Assembly: GCA_903884655.1 (NCBI GenBank)
Contig: CAISFO010000060.1
Span: 186,001-250,000, forward strand
From: an uncultured Holophagaceae bacterium
GTDB lineage: Bacteria > Acidobacteriota > Holophagae > Holophagales > Holophagaceae
Direction: 5' to 3'
DNA length: 64,000 nt
This document shows, piece after piece, positions 55,547 to 64,000 of this stretch. Positions within the stretch are counted from its first letter, which is position 1. Every line of letters starts with the position of its first letter. The position numbers and the translations under genes were made by a program. Below the pieces are notes generated by a model. The model had not been told where the DNA came from, did no database searches, and saw only the letters and a program-made list of their open reading frames with translations.

Positions 55547-58321
55547 ATGTCCGACGCAGCCCCTCAGCAGCTGATCAGTTCCGGCAACCTTCCCACGCCG
55601 AACTGGCATGCCACCCACGTTGAAGCCCAGAACCGGCTCACCCGCCTGTCAGAAGCCCTCGCCGCCTCGGACTGGCCGGAAGTCGACCGCGGGGCGAAGT
55701 GGATCTATGAAGTCCTGCGCCCCCACAACGAGGCCGAGGAAATCGAGCTCTTTCCCCTGCTGGAGGAACTGGGCGCCGAATCCCTCTACCAGCGCCTGTT
55801 CGAAGACCACCGGCAGATGTGGGACCTCACCATCCAGCTCCTCGCCGAGATCAGCGACGGCCAGGTGCGCGCCCCCCGCTCGCTCACCCTGCTGGGCCAG
55901 CGACTGGTGGACATCATCCGCGACCACATCGAGGCGGAGGAGCACCTGATGCTGCCCCTGCTGAAGGGCAAGTCGCTCTATGCCTCCGACGCCGAGACCC
56001 AGGACGGCTACCTGATCCTGGAAAAGAAGCTCATCGCCCCCGAGACCTGGTCCTTCATTGTCCAGGCCCCCCAGGTGGCCCGGGGCCGCAAGCCCGGCCA
56101 GTTCTTCATGGTGGCCCCCTTCCCCGAGAGCGAGCGCATCCCCCTCACCCTGGCCGGCGGCGATGCACGCAAGGGCTACATCCACTTCATCATGCAGGAA
56201 GTGGGCTCCACCACCCAGGCCATGGGCAAGCTCAGCGCGGGTGACCGCCTCTACGCCGTGGCGGGCCCCATGGGCACCCCCACCGAGCTGGTGGAGGAAG
56301 GCACCATCGTGCTGATGGCGGGCGGCTACGGGTCCGCCGCCATCCTGCCGGCCGCCGAAGAGCTCCACGCCAAGGGCCGGCGCGTGATCACCATCCTGGG
56401 AGGCCGCAGCAAGGAGCGGGTGCTCCTGGCGGATGAACTGGGCGCCAACTCCGCCGAGCTCATCGTCACCACCGATGACGGCACCCTCGGCCGCAAGGGT
56501 CTGGTCACCGACGCCCTCAAGGACATCATCGCCCGCGAGGCTGTCGCCCAGGTGGTGGCCGTGGGCCCCCTGCCCATGATGCGCGCCGTCTCCGACCTCA
56601 CCAAGCCCCATGGCATCTTCACCCTCGTGAGCCTCAACGCCCTCATGGTGGATGGCACCGGCATGTGCGGCGGCTGCCGCGTCAGCGTGGGCGGCCAGGT
56701 CAAGTTCGCCTGCTTCGACGGCCCCGACTTCGATGGCCACAAGGTCGACTTCAACATGCTCCGCAACCGCCAGGACTGGTACAAGACGGAAGAGCAGTGC
56801 GACCCCAGCGAGTGCAAGATCGGCCGCGTGGCGGCCACGGGCCCCGTCGACTACTCCCAGTACCTGAATGCGCCCGTCACGGATCTGGACTGGAAGAACC
56901 TGGACCTGGGCGGCCTCAAGCCCAGCCAGAAGATGAAGATCCCCCGCCAGGAGATGGCCTGCCAGCCGCCCGCGCTGCGCGTGTGCAACTTCGACGAGGT
57001 GAGCCTCGGGCTCTCACCCGAACAGGCCAAGCTGGAAGCGGCCCGCTGCATCATGTGCAAGCACCCCGCCTGCATTGACGGCTGCCCGGTGAGCATCGAC
57101 ATCCCGTCCTTCCTGCAGCAGATCGTCAACGGCGATCCCAATGCCGCGGCTCGCATCATCAAGGAGAGCTCGTCGCTGGGGTCTGTCTGCGGCCGCGTCT
57201 GTCCGCAGGAGAAGCAGTGCGAGATCAAGTGCGTGGTGGGCATCAAGGGCGACCCCGTCTCCATCGGCCGCCTGGAGCGTTTCGCCGCGGATTCCATGCT
57301 GGGCTCCACCGAGCTGCCACCCGTCGCCCCCGCCACGGGCAAGAAGGTGGCCGTGGTCGGCGCTGGGCCCGCAGGCCTCACGGTCGCCGGTGAGCTGGTC
57401 AAGAAGGGCCACCAGATCACGGTCTATGACGCCTTCCACAAGCCCGGTGGCGTGATGCTCTACGGCATCCCCGAGTTCCGCCTGCCCAACAAGATCGTGG
57501 ACCAGGAAGTGTCCACCCTCCGCGGCCTGGGCGTGAAGTTCGTCATGAACACCCTGGTGGGACGCAGCATGACCCTGGAGGATCTCCGCAAGGAGAACGA
57601 TGCCATCTTCATGGGCACCGGCGCCGGCCTGCCCAAAATGATGGGCATTCCTGGCGAGGAGTACAAGGGCGTCTACACCGCCAACGAGTTCCTCACCCGC
57701 ATCAACCTCATGCGTGCCGACCTCTTCCCGGAATACGGCACGCCGGTGACGGTCGGGAAGAACGTCATCATCGTGGGCGCTGGGAACACCGCCATGGACG
57801 CCGCCCGGGCCGCCCGCCGGATGGGCGCCGAGCATGTGACCATCGTCTACCGTCGCACCGTGAAGGAATCCACCGCCCGCAAGGAGGAGCTGGAGCACGC
57901 CCACGAAGAGGGCGTCGAGTTCAAGTTCCTCACCACCCCCGTGCAGCTGCACGGCAATGAGAAGGGCTGGATGACCCACGCCGAGTGCGCGGTGATGGAA
58001 CTGGGCGAACCCGGCCCGGACGGCCGCCGCAGCCCCAAGATGACGGACGAGCGCATCATGATCCCCTGCGAGACCCTGGTGGTCGCCCTGGGCTTCGACG
58101 TGAACCCCCTCATCGCCATGACCGAAAAAGGCCTGCGGACCCTCAAGGGGGGCGTCGTGGTGGTGAACGAGGAAACTGGCGAAACATCCATTCCAGGAGT
58201 CTATGCCGGAGGCGATGTAATCACAGGTGGGGCAACAGTTATTCTTGCCATGGGCCAGGGCCGACGCGCCGCTGCTGCCATCCATGAACGGCTGGTGGGG
58301 GTCGCCCAGGCTCCGGTCTGA
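55547..58321 (+). CDS. Hemerythrin-NfnA-NfnB fusion: single-chain NAD(P)H/ferredoxin transhydrogenase-type flavoprotein
   Basis: A 924-residue fusion. Residues 1-140 form a hemerythrin-like four-helix domain with candidate di-iron ligands H21/H24/E26, H60/E64, H88, H127/E131 and H133. Residues ~150-425 are a ferredoxin-NADP reductase-like FAD/NAD module of the NfnA/SudB type (GQFFMVAPFP, AVAGPMGTP, MAGGYGSAAILPAA). Its [2Fe-2S] site is around D369, C374, C377 and C389 (DGTGMCGGC...FACF). Residues ~465-924 are the NfnB/GltD-like part: 4Fe-4S Cys C501/504/509/513 and C548/552/558/562, FAD motif GAGPAG (605-610) and NAD(P)H motif GAGNTAMDAARAARRMG. NfnAB normally links NADH, NADPH and ferredoxin by electron bifurcation, usually as two chains. 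GGAGG before ATG is strong. PFOR follows after 116 bases. Confidence 0.9.
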   Translation: MSDAAPQQLISSGNLPTPNWHATHVEAQNRLTRLSEALAASDWPEVDRGAKWIYEVLRPHNEAEEIELFPLLEELGAESLYQRLFEDHRQMWDLTIQLLAEISDGQVRAPRSLTLLGQRLVDIIRDHIEAEEHLMLPLLKGKSLYASDAETQDGYLILEKKLIAPETWSFIVQAPQVARGRKPGQFFMVAPFPESERIPLTLAGGDARKGYIHFIMQEVGSTTQAMGKLSAGDRLYAVAGPMGTPTELVEEGTIVLMAGGYGSAAILPAAEELHAKGRRVITILGGRSKERVLLADELGANSAELIVTTDDGTLGRKGLVTDALKDIIAREAVAQVVAVGPLPMMRAVSDLTKPHGIFTLVSLNALMVDGTGMCGGCRVSVGGQVKFACFDGPDFDGHKVDFNMLRNRQDWYKTEEQCDPSECKIGRVAATGPVDYSQYLNAPVTDLDWKNLDLGGLKPSQKMKIPRQEMACQPPALRVCNFDEVSLGLSPEQAKLEAARCIMCKHPACIDGCPVSIDIPSFLQQIVNGDPNAAARIIKESSSLGSVCGRVCPQEKQCEIKCVVGIKGDPVSIGRLERFAADSMLGSTELPPVAPATGKKVAVVGAGPAGLTVAGELVKKGHQITVYDAFHKPGGVMLYGIPEFRLPNKIVDQEVSTLRGLGVKFVMNTLVGRSMTLEDLRKENDAIFMGTGAGLPKMMGIPGEEYKGVYTANEFLTRINLMRADLFPEYGTPVTVGKNVIIVGAGNTAMDAARAARRMGAEHVTIVYRRTVKESTARKEELEHAHEEGVEFKFLTTPVQLHGNEKGWMTHAECAVMELGEPGPDGRRSPKMTDERIMIPCETLVVALGFDVNPLIAMTEKGLRTLKGGVVVVNEETGETSIPGVYAGGDVITGGATVILAMGQGRRAAAAIHERLVGVAQAPV

Positions 58322-58437
58322 CCACCCGACCTTTGTGACGAAAGTGACCGGACCATCTTGTATGATGTTGTAGGTGTGTTTTCTGTCCTGATACCCATTG
58401 CCGGTCCTGCCCGAAGGGCCGCCGGAAGGAGCCAACC

Positions 58438-61400
58438 ATGAGCAAGCGAGTGATGAAAACCCTGGATGGGAACGAGGCGACAGCCTCAGTTGCCCATCGC
58501 CTCAGCGAGGTCATCGCGATCTATCCCATCACGCCCTCTTCCAACATGGGTGAGTGGGCGGACGAGTGGAGCTCCCAGGGCAAGACCAACGTCTGGAAGA
58601 CCATCCCCTCCGTGGTGGAGATGCAGTCCGAAGGCGGCGCCGCCGGCGCGGTCCACGGCGCGCTGCAGGCCGGCAGCCTCACGACGACCTTCACGGCGTC
58701 CCAGGGCCTGCTCCTGATGATCCCGAACATGTACAAGATCGCCGGCGAGCTGACGCCCTTCTGCATGCACGTGTCCGCCCGCACCCTGGCCACCCACGCG
58801 CTCAGCATCTTCGGCGACCACTCGGATGTCATGTCCTGCCGCATGACCGGCTTCGGCATGCTGTCCTCCGAGAGCGTCCAGCAGGCCCATGACTTCGCCG
58901 CCATCTGCCATTCCGCCACCCTGCGCAGCCGGATCCCCATCCTGCACTTCTTCGACGGCTTCCGCACCAGCCACGAGGTCGCCAAGATCGAGGTCCTCAC
59001 CGACGAGGACCTGCGCACCATGGTGCCGGATGAACTGGTCGCCAAGTTCCGCAAGATGGCCCTGACTCCCGACGCCCCGGTCCTCCGCGGCACCGCCCAG
59101 AACCCCGATTCCTTCTTCCAGGCCCGCGAAGCCGGAACGCCCTACTACCAGGCCTTCCCCGCCATCGCGCAGCAGGAGATGGACCGCTTCGCCGCCCTGA
59201 CGGGCCGCCAGTACCGGCTCTATGAGTACTTCGGTCACCCCGAGGCCGAGCGCGTGGTCATCATCATGGGCTCCGGCTGCGACACCACTCACGAATACGT
59301 GGAATGGGCGCAGAAGCAGGGAGAGAAGGTGGGCGTCCTGAAGGTGCGCCTCTTCAGGCCCTTCGCCATCGCCGAGTTCGTCCGTGCCCTGCCCGCTTCC
59401 GTCAAGAAGATCGCCGTCCTGGACCGCTGCAAGGAGCCCGGCTGCCCCGCCGATCCTCTGGCCATGGATGTGGTCTCGGCCCTGCGCGAAGGCCGCGAAG
59501 AGGGCTACACGACGCTCGATCCCATCGTCGTGGGCGGCCGCTACGGCCTCTCCTCCAAGGAATTCACCCCGGCCATGGTCCAGGGCGTCTTCGACAACCT
59601 GAAAAAGGACAAGCCCAAGAACCACTTCACCGTGGGCATCGTGGACGACATCAGCCACAGCTCGCTGACCTACGACGCGGACTTCGACATCGAGGGCGCC
59701 GATGTGACCCGCGCCCTCTTCTACGGCCTGGGCGCTGACGGCACGGTGGGCGCCAACAAGAACTCCATCAAGATCATCGCCGAGGAGACCCCCAACTTCG
59801 GCCAGGGCTACTTCGTCTACGATTCCAAGAAGTCCGGCGCCATCACCATCAGCCACCTGCGCTTCGGCCCCCGTCCCATCAAGAGCCCCTACCTGGTGAC
59901 CAAGGCCAACTTCATCGCCTGCCACCAGACCAGCTTCCTCGACAAGTACGAGATGCTCGAAGCCGCCGTGAAGGGTGCCACCTTCCTCATCAACACGCCC
60001 CACAACTCCGAGAACGTGTGGGACACCCTGCCGAAGGAAGTGCAGGAAGCCATCGTCGAGAAGCAGCTCAAGTTCTACGTGATCGATGCCTATGAAGTCG
60101 CCAAGGCCACAGGCATGGGCGTCCGCATCAACACGATCATGCAGACCTGCTTCTTCGCCATCTCCGGCGTGCTGCCCAAGGACGAGGCCATCGCCCAGAT
60201 CAAGAAGGCCATCAAGAAGACCTACGGCAAGAAGGGCGACGCCGTCGTCCAGCAGAACTTCAAGGCCGTGGACGAAACCCTGGCCAACCTCTACGAAGTG
60301 AAGGTCCCTGCCACCGCCACCTCCACCCGTCAGCGCCCCCCCATGGTGGCCGCCGGCGCCCCCGACTTCGTCCAGCGCGTCACCGCCGTCATGATGGAAG
60401 GCAAGGGCGACCTCCTGCCCGTCAGCGCCTTCCCCATCGATGGCACCTGGCCCGTGGGCACCACCAAGTGGGAGAAGCGCAACATCGCCCTGGAAATCCC
60501 CGCGTGGGACAGCGGCATCTGCATCCAGTGCAACAAGTGTGTCCTGGCCTGCCCCCACGCCGCCATCCGCGCCAAGGTCTACCAGCCCTCCGAACTGGCC
60601 GGCGCCCCCGCCACCTACAAGTCCGTGGACTACAAGGGCCCCGAGTACAAGGGCCAGAAGTACACCATCCAGGTGGCCCCCGAGGACTGCACTGGCTGCA
60701 CCCTCTGCGTCGAAGTCTGCCCCGCCAAGGACAAGAGCAATCCCAAGCACAAGGCCATCGACATGGTCGACCAGGCCCCGCTGCGCGAGGCCGAAGCCGC
60801 CAACTACAGCTTCTTCCTGGACCTTCCCGAGATCGATCGCACCACGGTGAAGCTGGACGTGAAGGGCACGCAGTTCCTGGAGCCCCTCTTCGAATACAGC
60901 GGCGCCTGCTCGGGCTGCGGCGAGACCCCCTACGTCAAGCTGCTCACCCAGCTCTTCGGCGATCGCGCCCTCATTGCCAACGCCACGGGCTGCTCCAGCA
61001 TCTACGGCGGCAACCTGCCCACCACGCCCTACACCACCAACCGTGACGGCCGTGGACCCGCCTGGTCCAACAGCCTCTTCGAGGACAACGCCGAGTTCGG
61101 CATGGGCATGCGCCTCTCAGTGGACAAGCACCAGGAGTTCGCCCTGGAACTGATGCATCGCCTCAGCGCCAAGCTGGGTGACGAGCTCATCGCCGGCATC
61201 GCCACCGCCGACCAGACCAGCGAGGCCGGCATCAAGGCCCAGCGCGAACGGGTCGTGGCTCTCAAGCAGAAGCTGGCCGGACTGGCCGAGCCCGAGGCCA
61301 AGATGCTCCTCGACATCGCCGACTACCTCGTGAACAAGAGCGTGTGGATCCTCGGCGGCGACGGCTGGGCCTACGACATCGGCTATGGCGGTCTCGACCA

Positions 61401-61998
61401 CGTCCTGGCTTCCGGCCGCAATGTGAACGTGCTCGTGCTTGATACCGAGGTCTACTCCAACACGGGCGGCCAGGCCTCCAAGTCCACGCCCATGGGTGCC
61501 GGCGCCAAGTTCGCCATGGCCGGCAAGAGCATGCCCAAGAAGGATCTGAGCATGATCGCCATGGCCTACGGCGGTGTCTATGTCGCCAAGGTCGCCTTCG
61601 GCTTCCGCGACGCGCAGACGGTGAAGGCCTTCCAGGAAGCCGAGTCCTACAACGGACCCAGCATCATCCTGGCCTACAGCCACTGCATCGCCCACGGCTT
61701 CGATCTGTCCCACGGTTGCGACCAGCAGAAGCTGGCGGTGGATTCCGGCCACTGGCCCCTGTTCCGCTTCGACCCCCGCCGCCTCGAGAAGGGCGAAGCC
61801 CCGCTCCAGATGGATTCCGGCGCCCCCAAGGTGTCCATGCTGGACTACGTCCGCAACGAGACCCGCTACCGCATGATCGAGCAGCAGAACCCCGAGGGCT
61901 TCAAGAAGCTCATGGCCCAGGCTCAGCTCGACACCACCAACCGTTTCTCGGTCTACGAGCAGCTCGCCAAGCTGTCCGTCGTCGCCAAGCACAGCTGA
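58438..61998 (+). CDS. nifJ: Pyruvate:ferredoxin (flavodoxin) oxidoreductase
   Basis: A 1186-residue single-chain PFOR. Domain I has DGNEATASVAHRLSEVIAIYPITPSSNMGEWADEW. The gamma and linking domains follow (FFYGLGADGTVGANKNSIKII). Two ferredoxin-type clusters are CIQCNKCVLACPHAA and CTGCTLCVEVCPAKD. The ThDP domain has ACSGCGETPYVKL, ATGCSSIYGG, GGDGWAYDIGYGGLDHVL and LDTEVYSNTGGQ. It oxidises pyruvate with CoA to acetyl-CoA and CO2, reducing ferredoxin, or runs in reverse. AAGGAG gives the ribosome site. The DHOD-like gene follows after ten bases. The Nfn fusion upstream could use the reduced ferredoxin. Confidence 0.98.
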   Translation: MSKRVMKTLDGNEATASVAHRLSEVIAIYPITPSSNMGEWADEWSSQGKTNVWKTIPSVVEMQSEGGAAGAVHGALQAGSLTTTFTASQGLLLMIPNMYKIAGELTPFCMHVSARTLATHALSIFGDHSDVMSCRMTGFGMLSSESVQQAHDFAAICHSATLRSRIPILHFFDGFRTSHEVAKIEVLTDEDLRTMVPDELVAKFRKMALTPDAPVLRGTAQNPDSFFQAREAGTPYYQAFPAIAQQEMDRFAALTGRQYRLYEYFGHPEAERVVIIMGSGCDTTHEYVEWAQKQGEKVGVLKVRLFRPFAIAEFVRALPASVKKIAVLDRCKEPGCPADPLAMDVVSALREGREEGYTTLDPIVVGGRYGLSSKEFTPAMVQGVFDNLKKDKPKNHFTVGIVDDISHSSLTYDADFDIEGADVTRALFYGLGADGTVGANKNSIKIIAEETPNFGQGYFVYDSKKSGAITISHLRFGPRPIKSPYLVTKANFIACHQTSFLDKYEMLEAAVKGATFLINTPHNSENVWDTLPKEVQEAIVEKQLKFYVIDAYEVAKATGMGVRINTIMQTCFFAISGVLPKDEAIAQIKKAIKKTYGKKGDAVVQQNFKAVDETLANLYEVKVPATATSTRQRPPMVAAGAPDFVQRVTAVMMEGKGDLLPVSAFPIDGTWPVGTTKWEKRNIALEIPAWDSGICIQCNKCVLACPHAAIRAKVYQPSELAGAPATYKSVDYKGPEYKGQKYTIQVAPEDCTGCTLCVEVCPAKDKSNPKHKAIDMVDQAPLREAEAANYSFFLDLPEIDRTTVKLDVKGTQFLEPLFEYSGACSGCGETPYVKLLTQLFGDRALIANATGCSSIYGGNLPTTPYTTNRDGRGPAWSNSLFEDNAEFGMGMRLSVDKHQEFALELMHRLSAKLGDELIAGIATADQTSEAGIKAQRERVVALKQKLAGLAEPEAKMLLDIADYLVNKSVWILGGDGWAYDIGYGGLDHVLASGRNVNVLVLDTEVYSNTGGQASKSTPMGAGAKFAMAGKSMPKKDLSMIAMAYGGVYVAKVAFGFRDAQTVKAFQEAESYNGPSIILAYSHCIAHGFDLSHGCDQQKLAVDSGHWPLFRFDPRRLEKGEAPLQMDSGAPKVSMLDYVRNETRYRMIEQQNPEGFKKLMAQAQLDTTNRFSVYEQLAKLSVVAKHS

Positions 61999-62008
61999 GG
62001 GAGATGAC

Positions 62009-63001
62009 ATGAACCTCTCAACCACCTACCTCGGCCTCAAGCTTGCCCACCCCCTGATGGCGGGCGCCTCTCCCATGGTCGACGACATGGGCATGGTCAA
62101 GCGCCTGGAAGACGCGGGCGTCTCCGCCATCGTGATGCACTCTCTCTTCGAAGAACAGATCACCCGCGAAGAGCAGGGCACCATCATGGACATGCAGCTG
62201 TCGTCCAACGCCAGCGCCGAAGCCATCTCCTTCTTCCCCCAGGCCGATGAGTACCGCCTCGGCCCCGAGAAGTACCTGGAGCAGCTTCGCCGCATCAAGG
62301 CGGCCGTGGCCGTTCCGGTCATCGCCTCCCTGAATGGCACCACCCCCGCAGGCTGGCTGCACTACGGCAAGCTCATGCAGGAAGCCGGCGCTGACGCCCT
62401 TGAGCTCAACGTCTACTACATCCCCACGGATGCGAAGGAAACCACCGCTGACGTGGAGAAGCGCACCCTCGACATCGTCAAGGCCGTGAAGGCCGAGGTG
62501 AAGATCCCCGTCGCCGTGAAGCTCTCGCCCTTCTTCTCCGCTCTGGCCCACTTCGCCGTGGAACTGGAAGCGGCGGGCGCCGACGGCCTGGTGCTCTTCA
62601 ACCGGTTCTTCCAGCCCGATATCAACGTCGAAGAGCTCGTCGCTGAACCCAGCCTCCAGCTCTCCAATCCCTCGGACCTGCTGCTCCGCCTGCGCTGGCT
62701 GGCGGTGCTGCACGGACACGTCAAGGGCAGCCTCGCGGTCACGGGCGGCGTCCATGACAGCATCGGCGCCTTGAAGGCCGTCATGGCCGGTGCCGACGCC
62801 GTGCAGATGGTGTCCGCCCTGCTGATCCATGGCCCCGAGCGGCTGGCCCAGACCCGCACGGGCCTCGCCGAGTGGCTGGAAGAACACGAGTACGAGTCCC
62901 TGGCCCAGGCCAAGGGCAGCATGAGCCTGGTGAAGTCCCCCAACCCCCAGGCCTTCACCCGCGCCAACTACATGCGCATCCTCAACGGCTGGAAACCCTG
63001 A
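62009..63001 (+). CDS. Dihydroorotate-dehydrogenase-like flavoprotein
   Basis: A 330-residue TIM-barrel FMN enzyme of the PyrD/DHOD class: TTYLGLKLAHPLMAGASPMVDDMGMVKRLEDAG, VPVIASLNGTTPAGWLHYGKLMQEAGADALELNVYY, VKLSPFFSALAHFAVELEAAGADGLVLFNRF, AVTGGVHDSIGALKAVMAGADAVQMVSALL. It departs from standard PyrD in the active-site loop and ends with FTRANYMRILNGW. GGAG before ATG and a ten-base gap after nifJ show an operon with PFOR. Such genes beside PFOR are often labelled dihydroorotate dehydrogenase, but a role in pyrimidine synthesis is not supported by context; a redox partner role is inferred. Confidence 0.85.
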   Translation: MNLSTTYLGLKLAHPLMAGASPMVDDMGMVKRLEDAGVSAIVMHSLFEEQITREEQGTIMDMQLSSNASAEAISFFPQADEYRLGPEKYLEQLRRIKAAVAVPVIASLNGTTPAGWLHYGKLMQEAGADALELNVYYIPTDAKETTADVEKRTLDIVKAVKAEVKIPVAVKLSPFFSALAHFAVELEAAGADGLVLFNRFFQPDINVEELVAEPSLQLSNPSDLLLRLRWLAVLHGHVKGSLAVTGGVHDSIGALKAVMAGADAVQMVSALLIHGPERLAQTRTGLAEWLEEHEYESLAQAKGSMSLVKSPNPQAFTRANYMRILNGWKP

Positions 63002-63018
63002 CCGAACCTCCAGGCCAG

Positions 63019-63047
63019 ACGACCCCCGGAATTCCCGGGGGTCGTTT
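63019..63047 (+). terminator. Intrinsic terminator of the PFOR operon
   Basis: Perfect 11-base arms (ACGACCCCCGG, 63019-63029, and 63035-63045) with a five-base loop and a short T-run, 18 bases after the DHOD-like stop. Confidence 0.85.
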
Positions 63048-63142
63048 GCATTGTGAGGAAAATCATAGTCTTTGAATGTGGCCGACCTGAAGATCGTCTA
63101 TTATCTAGGGAACCTCATCCTTCTCCAACTGCGCAGGTGACC

Positions 63143-63676
63143 ATGCTTCCTCTGTCCCAATCCTCCGGCTACGCGGTCCTGGCCATGAGCTGCCTTGAAG
63201 ATCCGGGCGGCAAGCCCACCCTCGTGGTGGACGTGGCGGCCCGCACGGGCTTCCCCCGCCCCTACCTCTCCAAGATGATCCACAAGCTCGCCAAGGTGGG
63301 CCTGGTGATGGCCAAGCGCGGCAACAAGGGTGGCGTGGTACTGGCCCTGGCCGCCAAGGAGATCACTCTGGATCTCATCGCCGAGGCCGTGGACGGTTCC
63401 GAGTGGCGCAACCAGTGCCTCCTAGGCTTCAAGGACTGCACGGACGAGCGGGCCTGCCCTTCCCACACCTTCTGGAAGGCGGAGCGGGACCACATCCACC
63501 GCTGCCTGAAGGAGATCTCCCTGGAGGAGATCCGCACCTTTGAGCAGCAGAGCCGCACCTGGCGGCTGGCCGACGCCCTGCCGGAAAAGAAGGCCAAGCC
63601 CCGCGCCAAGAAGGCCGCGAAGCCCGCCGCGAAGAAGCCGGCCGCCGCCAAGCGCGTTCCCGCCAAGAAGGCCTGA
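63143..63676 (+). CDS. Rrf2-family transcriptional regulator with Lys-rich tail
   Basis: A 177-residue protein. The N-terminal winged helix is of the Rrf2 type (LSQSSGYAVLAMSCLEDPGG, VVDVAARTGFPRPYLSKMIHKLAKVGLVMAKRGNKGGVVLA). A Cys-bearing region follows (CLLGFKDCTDERACPSHTFW), where IscR/NsrR-like members hold an Fe-S cluster. The last ~35 residues are Lys/Ala/Pro repeats (AKKAAKPAAKKPAAAKR), unusual for the family and possibly DNA-binding. AGGTGA before ATG 63143 supports the start. Position directly after the PFOR block suggests it controls those genes in response to oxidative, NO or iron signals. Confidence 0.9.
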   Translation: MLPLSQSSGYAVLAMSCLEDPGGKPTLVVDVAARTGFPRPYLSKMIHKLAKVGLVMAKRGNKGGVVLALAAKEITLDLIAEAVDGSEWRNQCLLGFKDCTDERACPSHTFWKAERDHIHRCLKEISLEEIRTFEQQSRTWRLADALPEKKAKPRAKKAAKPAAKKPAAAKRVPAKKA

Positions 63677-63689
63677 TCCTCCAGCCTGA

Positions 63690-63724
63690 ACGCAAGAGGC
63701 CGCCTTCCCGGCGGCCTCTTGCGT
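63690..63724. terminator. Bidirectional intrinsic terminator between two Rrf2 genes
   Basis: Perfect 15-base arms (63690-63704 and 63710-63724) with a five-base loop, flanked by short A/T runs; it lies between the stops of the convergent regulators. Confidence 0.88.
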
Positions 63725-63739
63725 TGCAGGCAGGGCTGG

Positions 63740-64000
63740 CTACAAGGACATGGCCACGGGTGCGGGAGACTGGATGGTGCGGGCCTCCTCCTGGGCCAGG
63801 GTTGCGTCCGCAGCCATCACGAACACGGGCTTGGTCGCGGATTCCTCGGCCCCCTGGGCGGGCAGGCCATGGTTGGCCCGGAAACGCTCCACGCCCGGAT
63901 CGGGATTCTGGGCCAGATCCGCCAGGGTCACGGAGCGCAGCCGGGCCATGATCTGGTCCAGCGTCTCATGCCAGAACTCGTGGAGCACACAGGGTGAGGC
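63740..64000 (-). CDS. Second Rrf2-family regulator, C-terminal part (runs off the right edge)
   Basis: The frame is open from the right edge to the stop at 63740 (86 codons). It begins ASPCVLHEFWHETLDQIMARLRSVTLADLAQNPD, the typical C-terminal end of Rrf2 regulators where the last cluster Cys (SPC), LHEFW and TLADLA are conserved. A 45-residue tail follows. The start and DNA-binding domain are outside the window. It converges on the first Rrf2 gene. Confidence 0.8.
   Translation of the reverse strand, partial: ASPCVLHEFWHETLDQIMARLRSVTLADLAQNPDPGVERFRANHGLPAQGAEESATKPVFVMAADATLAQEEARTIQSPAPVAMSL

Noticed and set aside
58486..60750. 754-codon minus-strand frame opposite PFOR
   Set aside because: The plus strand encodes unmistakable PFOR; the antisense frame is open only because of strong third-position GC bias.

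Overview
The window reads as a chromosomal segment of a GC-rich, Gram-negative anaerobe or facultative anaerobe. LpxD and a TonB-dependent receptor imply an outer membrane. Pyruvate:ferredoxin oxidoreductase, a fused Nfn-type transhydrogenase and Rrf2-type regulators imply ferredoxin-based redox metabolism. The MglA/MglB pair, NtrC-type and hybrid-kinase regulators and Lys/Ala-rich proteins fit Acidobacteriota, class Holophagae (Geothrix/Holophaga-like). That assignment is an inference from gene content, not from a marker alignment.

Layout. 1-5.8 kb: secreted peptidases on the minus strand (partial M1 aminopeptidase and an M16 pair), then a RadC-like protein that has lost its metal ligands. 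5.8-11.6 kb: an accessory region beside tRNA-Asn with a truncated deoxyribosyltransferase-like gene, MobC-like and relaxase genes, a truncated hsdM, a second HsdM-like methylase and tiny ORFs. It looks like a decayed mobilizable island. 11.7-20.9 kb: mglA, mglB, deoC, a Lys/Ala-rich exported protein, an NtrC-type regulator, a DUF4412-like protein, xseB-ispA-dxs (isoprenoid precursors) and an exported protein of unknown function. 20.9-33.4 kb: a 5'-nucleotidase-like phosphoesterase, a ThiF/MoeB protein, rdgB, an amidohydrolase interrupted by an in-frame amber stop, a PLP decarboxylase, a DMT permease, an HbpS-like protein, lpxD, rlmF and mtnP.

33.4-38.3 kb is a complete cobalamin uptake operon (riboswitch, btuB, btuF, btuC, btuD). 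38.3-46.5 kb carries a DMT permease, a cation/proton antiporter, a glycosyltransferase, a two-component module (hybrid kinase plus a degenerate-receiver protein) and recA. 46.8-52.7 kb carries moaA, small or unknown genes and a pheA-DAHP synthase operon. That operon is preceded by a Phe-rich leader peptide and an intrinsic terminator, a classic attenuator. 52.8-64 kb carries a CHASE/PAS hybrid kinase and then a redox block: a single-chain hemerythrin-NfnA-NfnB fusion, PFOR, a dihydroorotate-dehydrogenase-like flavoprotein and two convergent Rrf2 regulators.

The most unusual items are the hemerythrin-Nfn fusion beside PFOR, the pheA attenuator, the RadC-like protein without its JAMM histidines, the accessory island, and several intergenic elements bounded by long inverted repeats.
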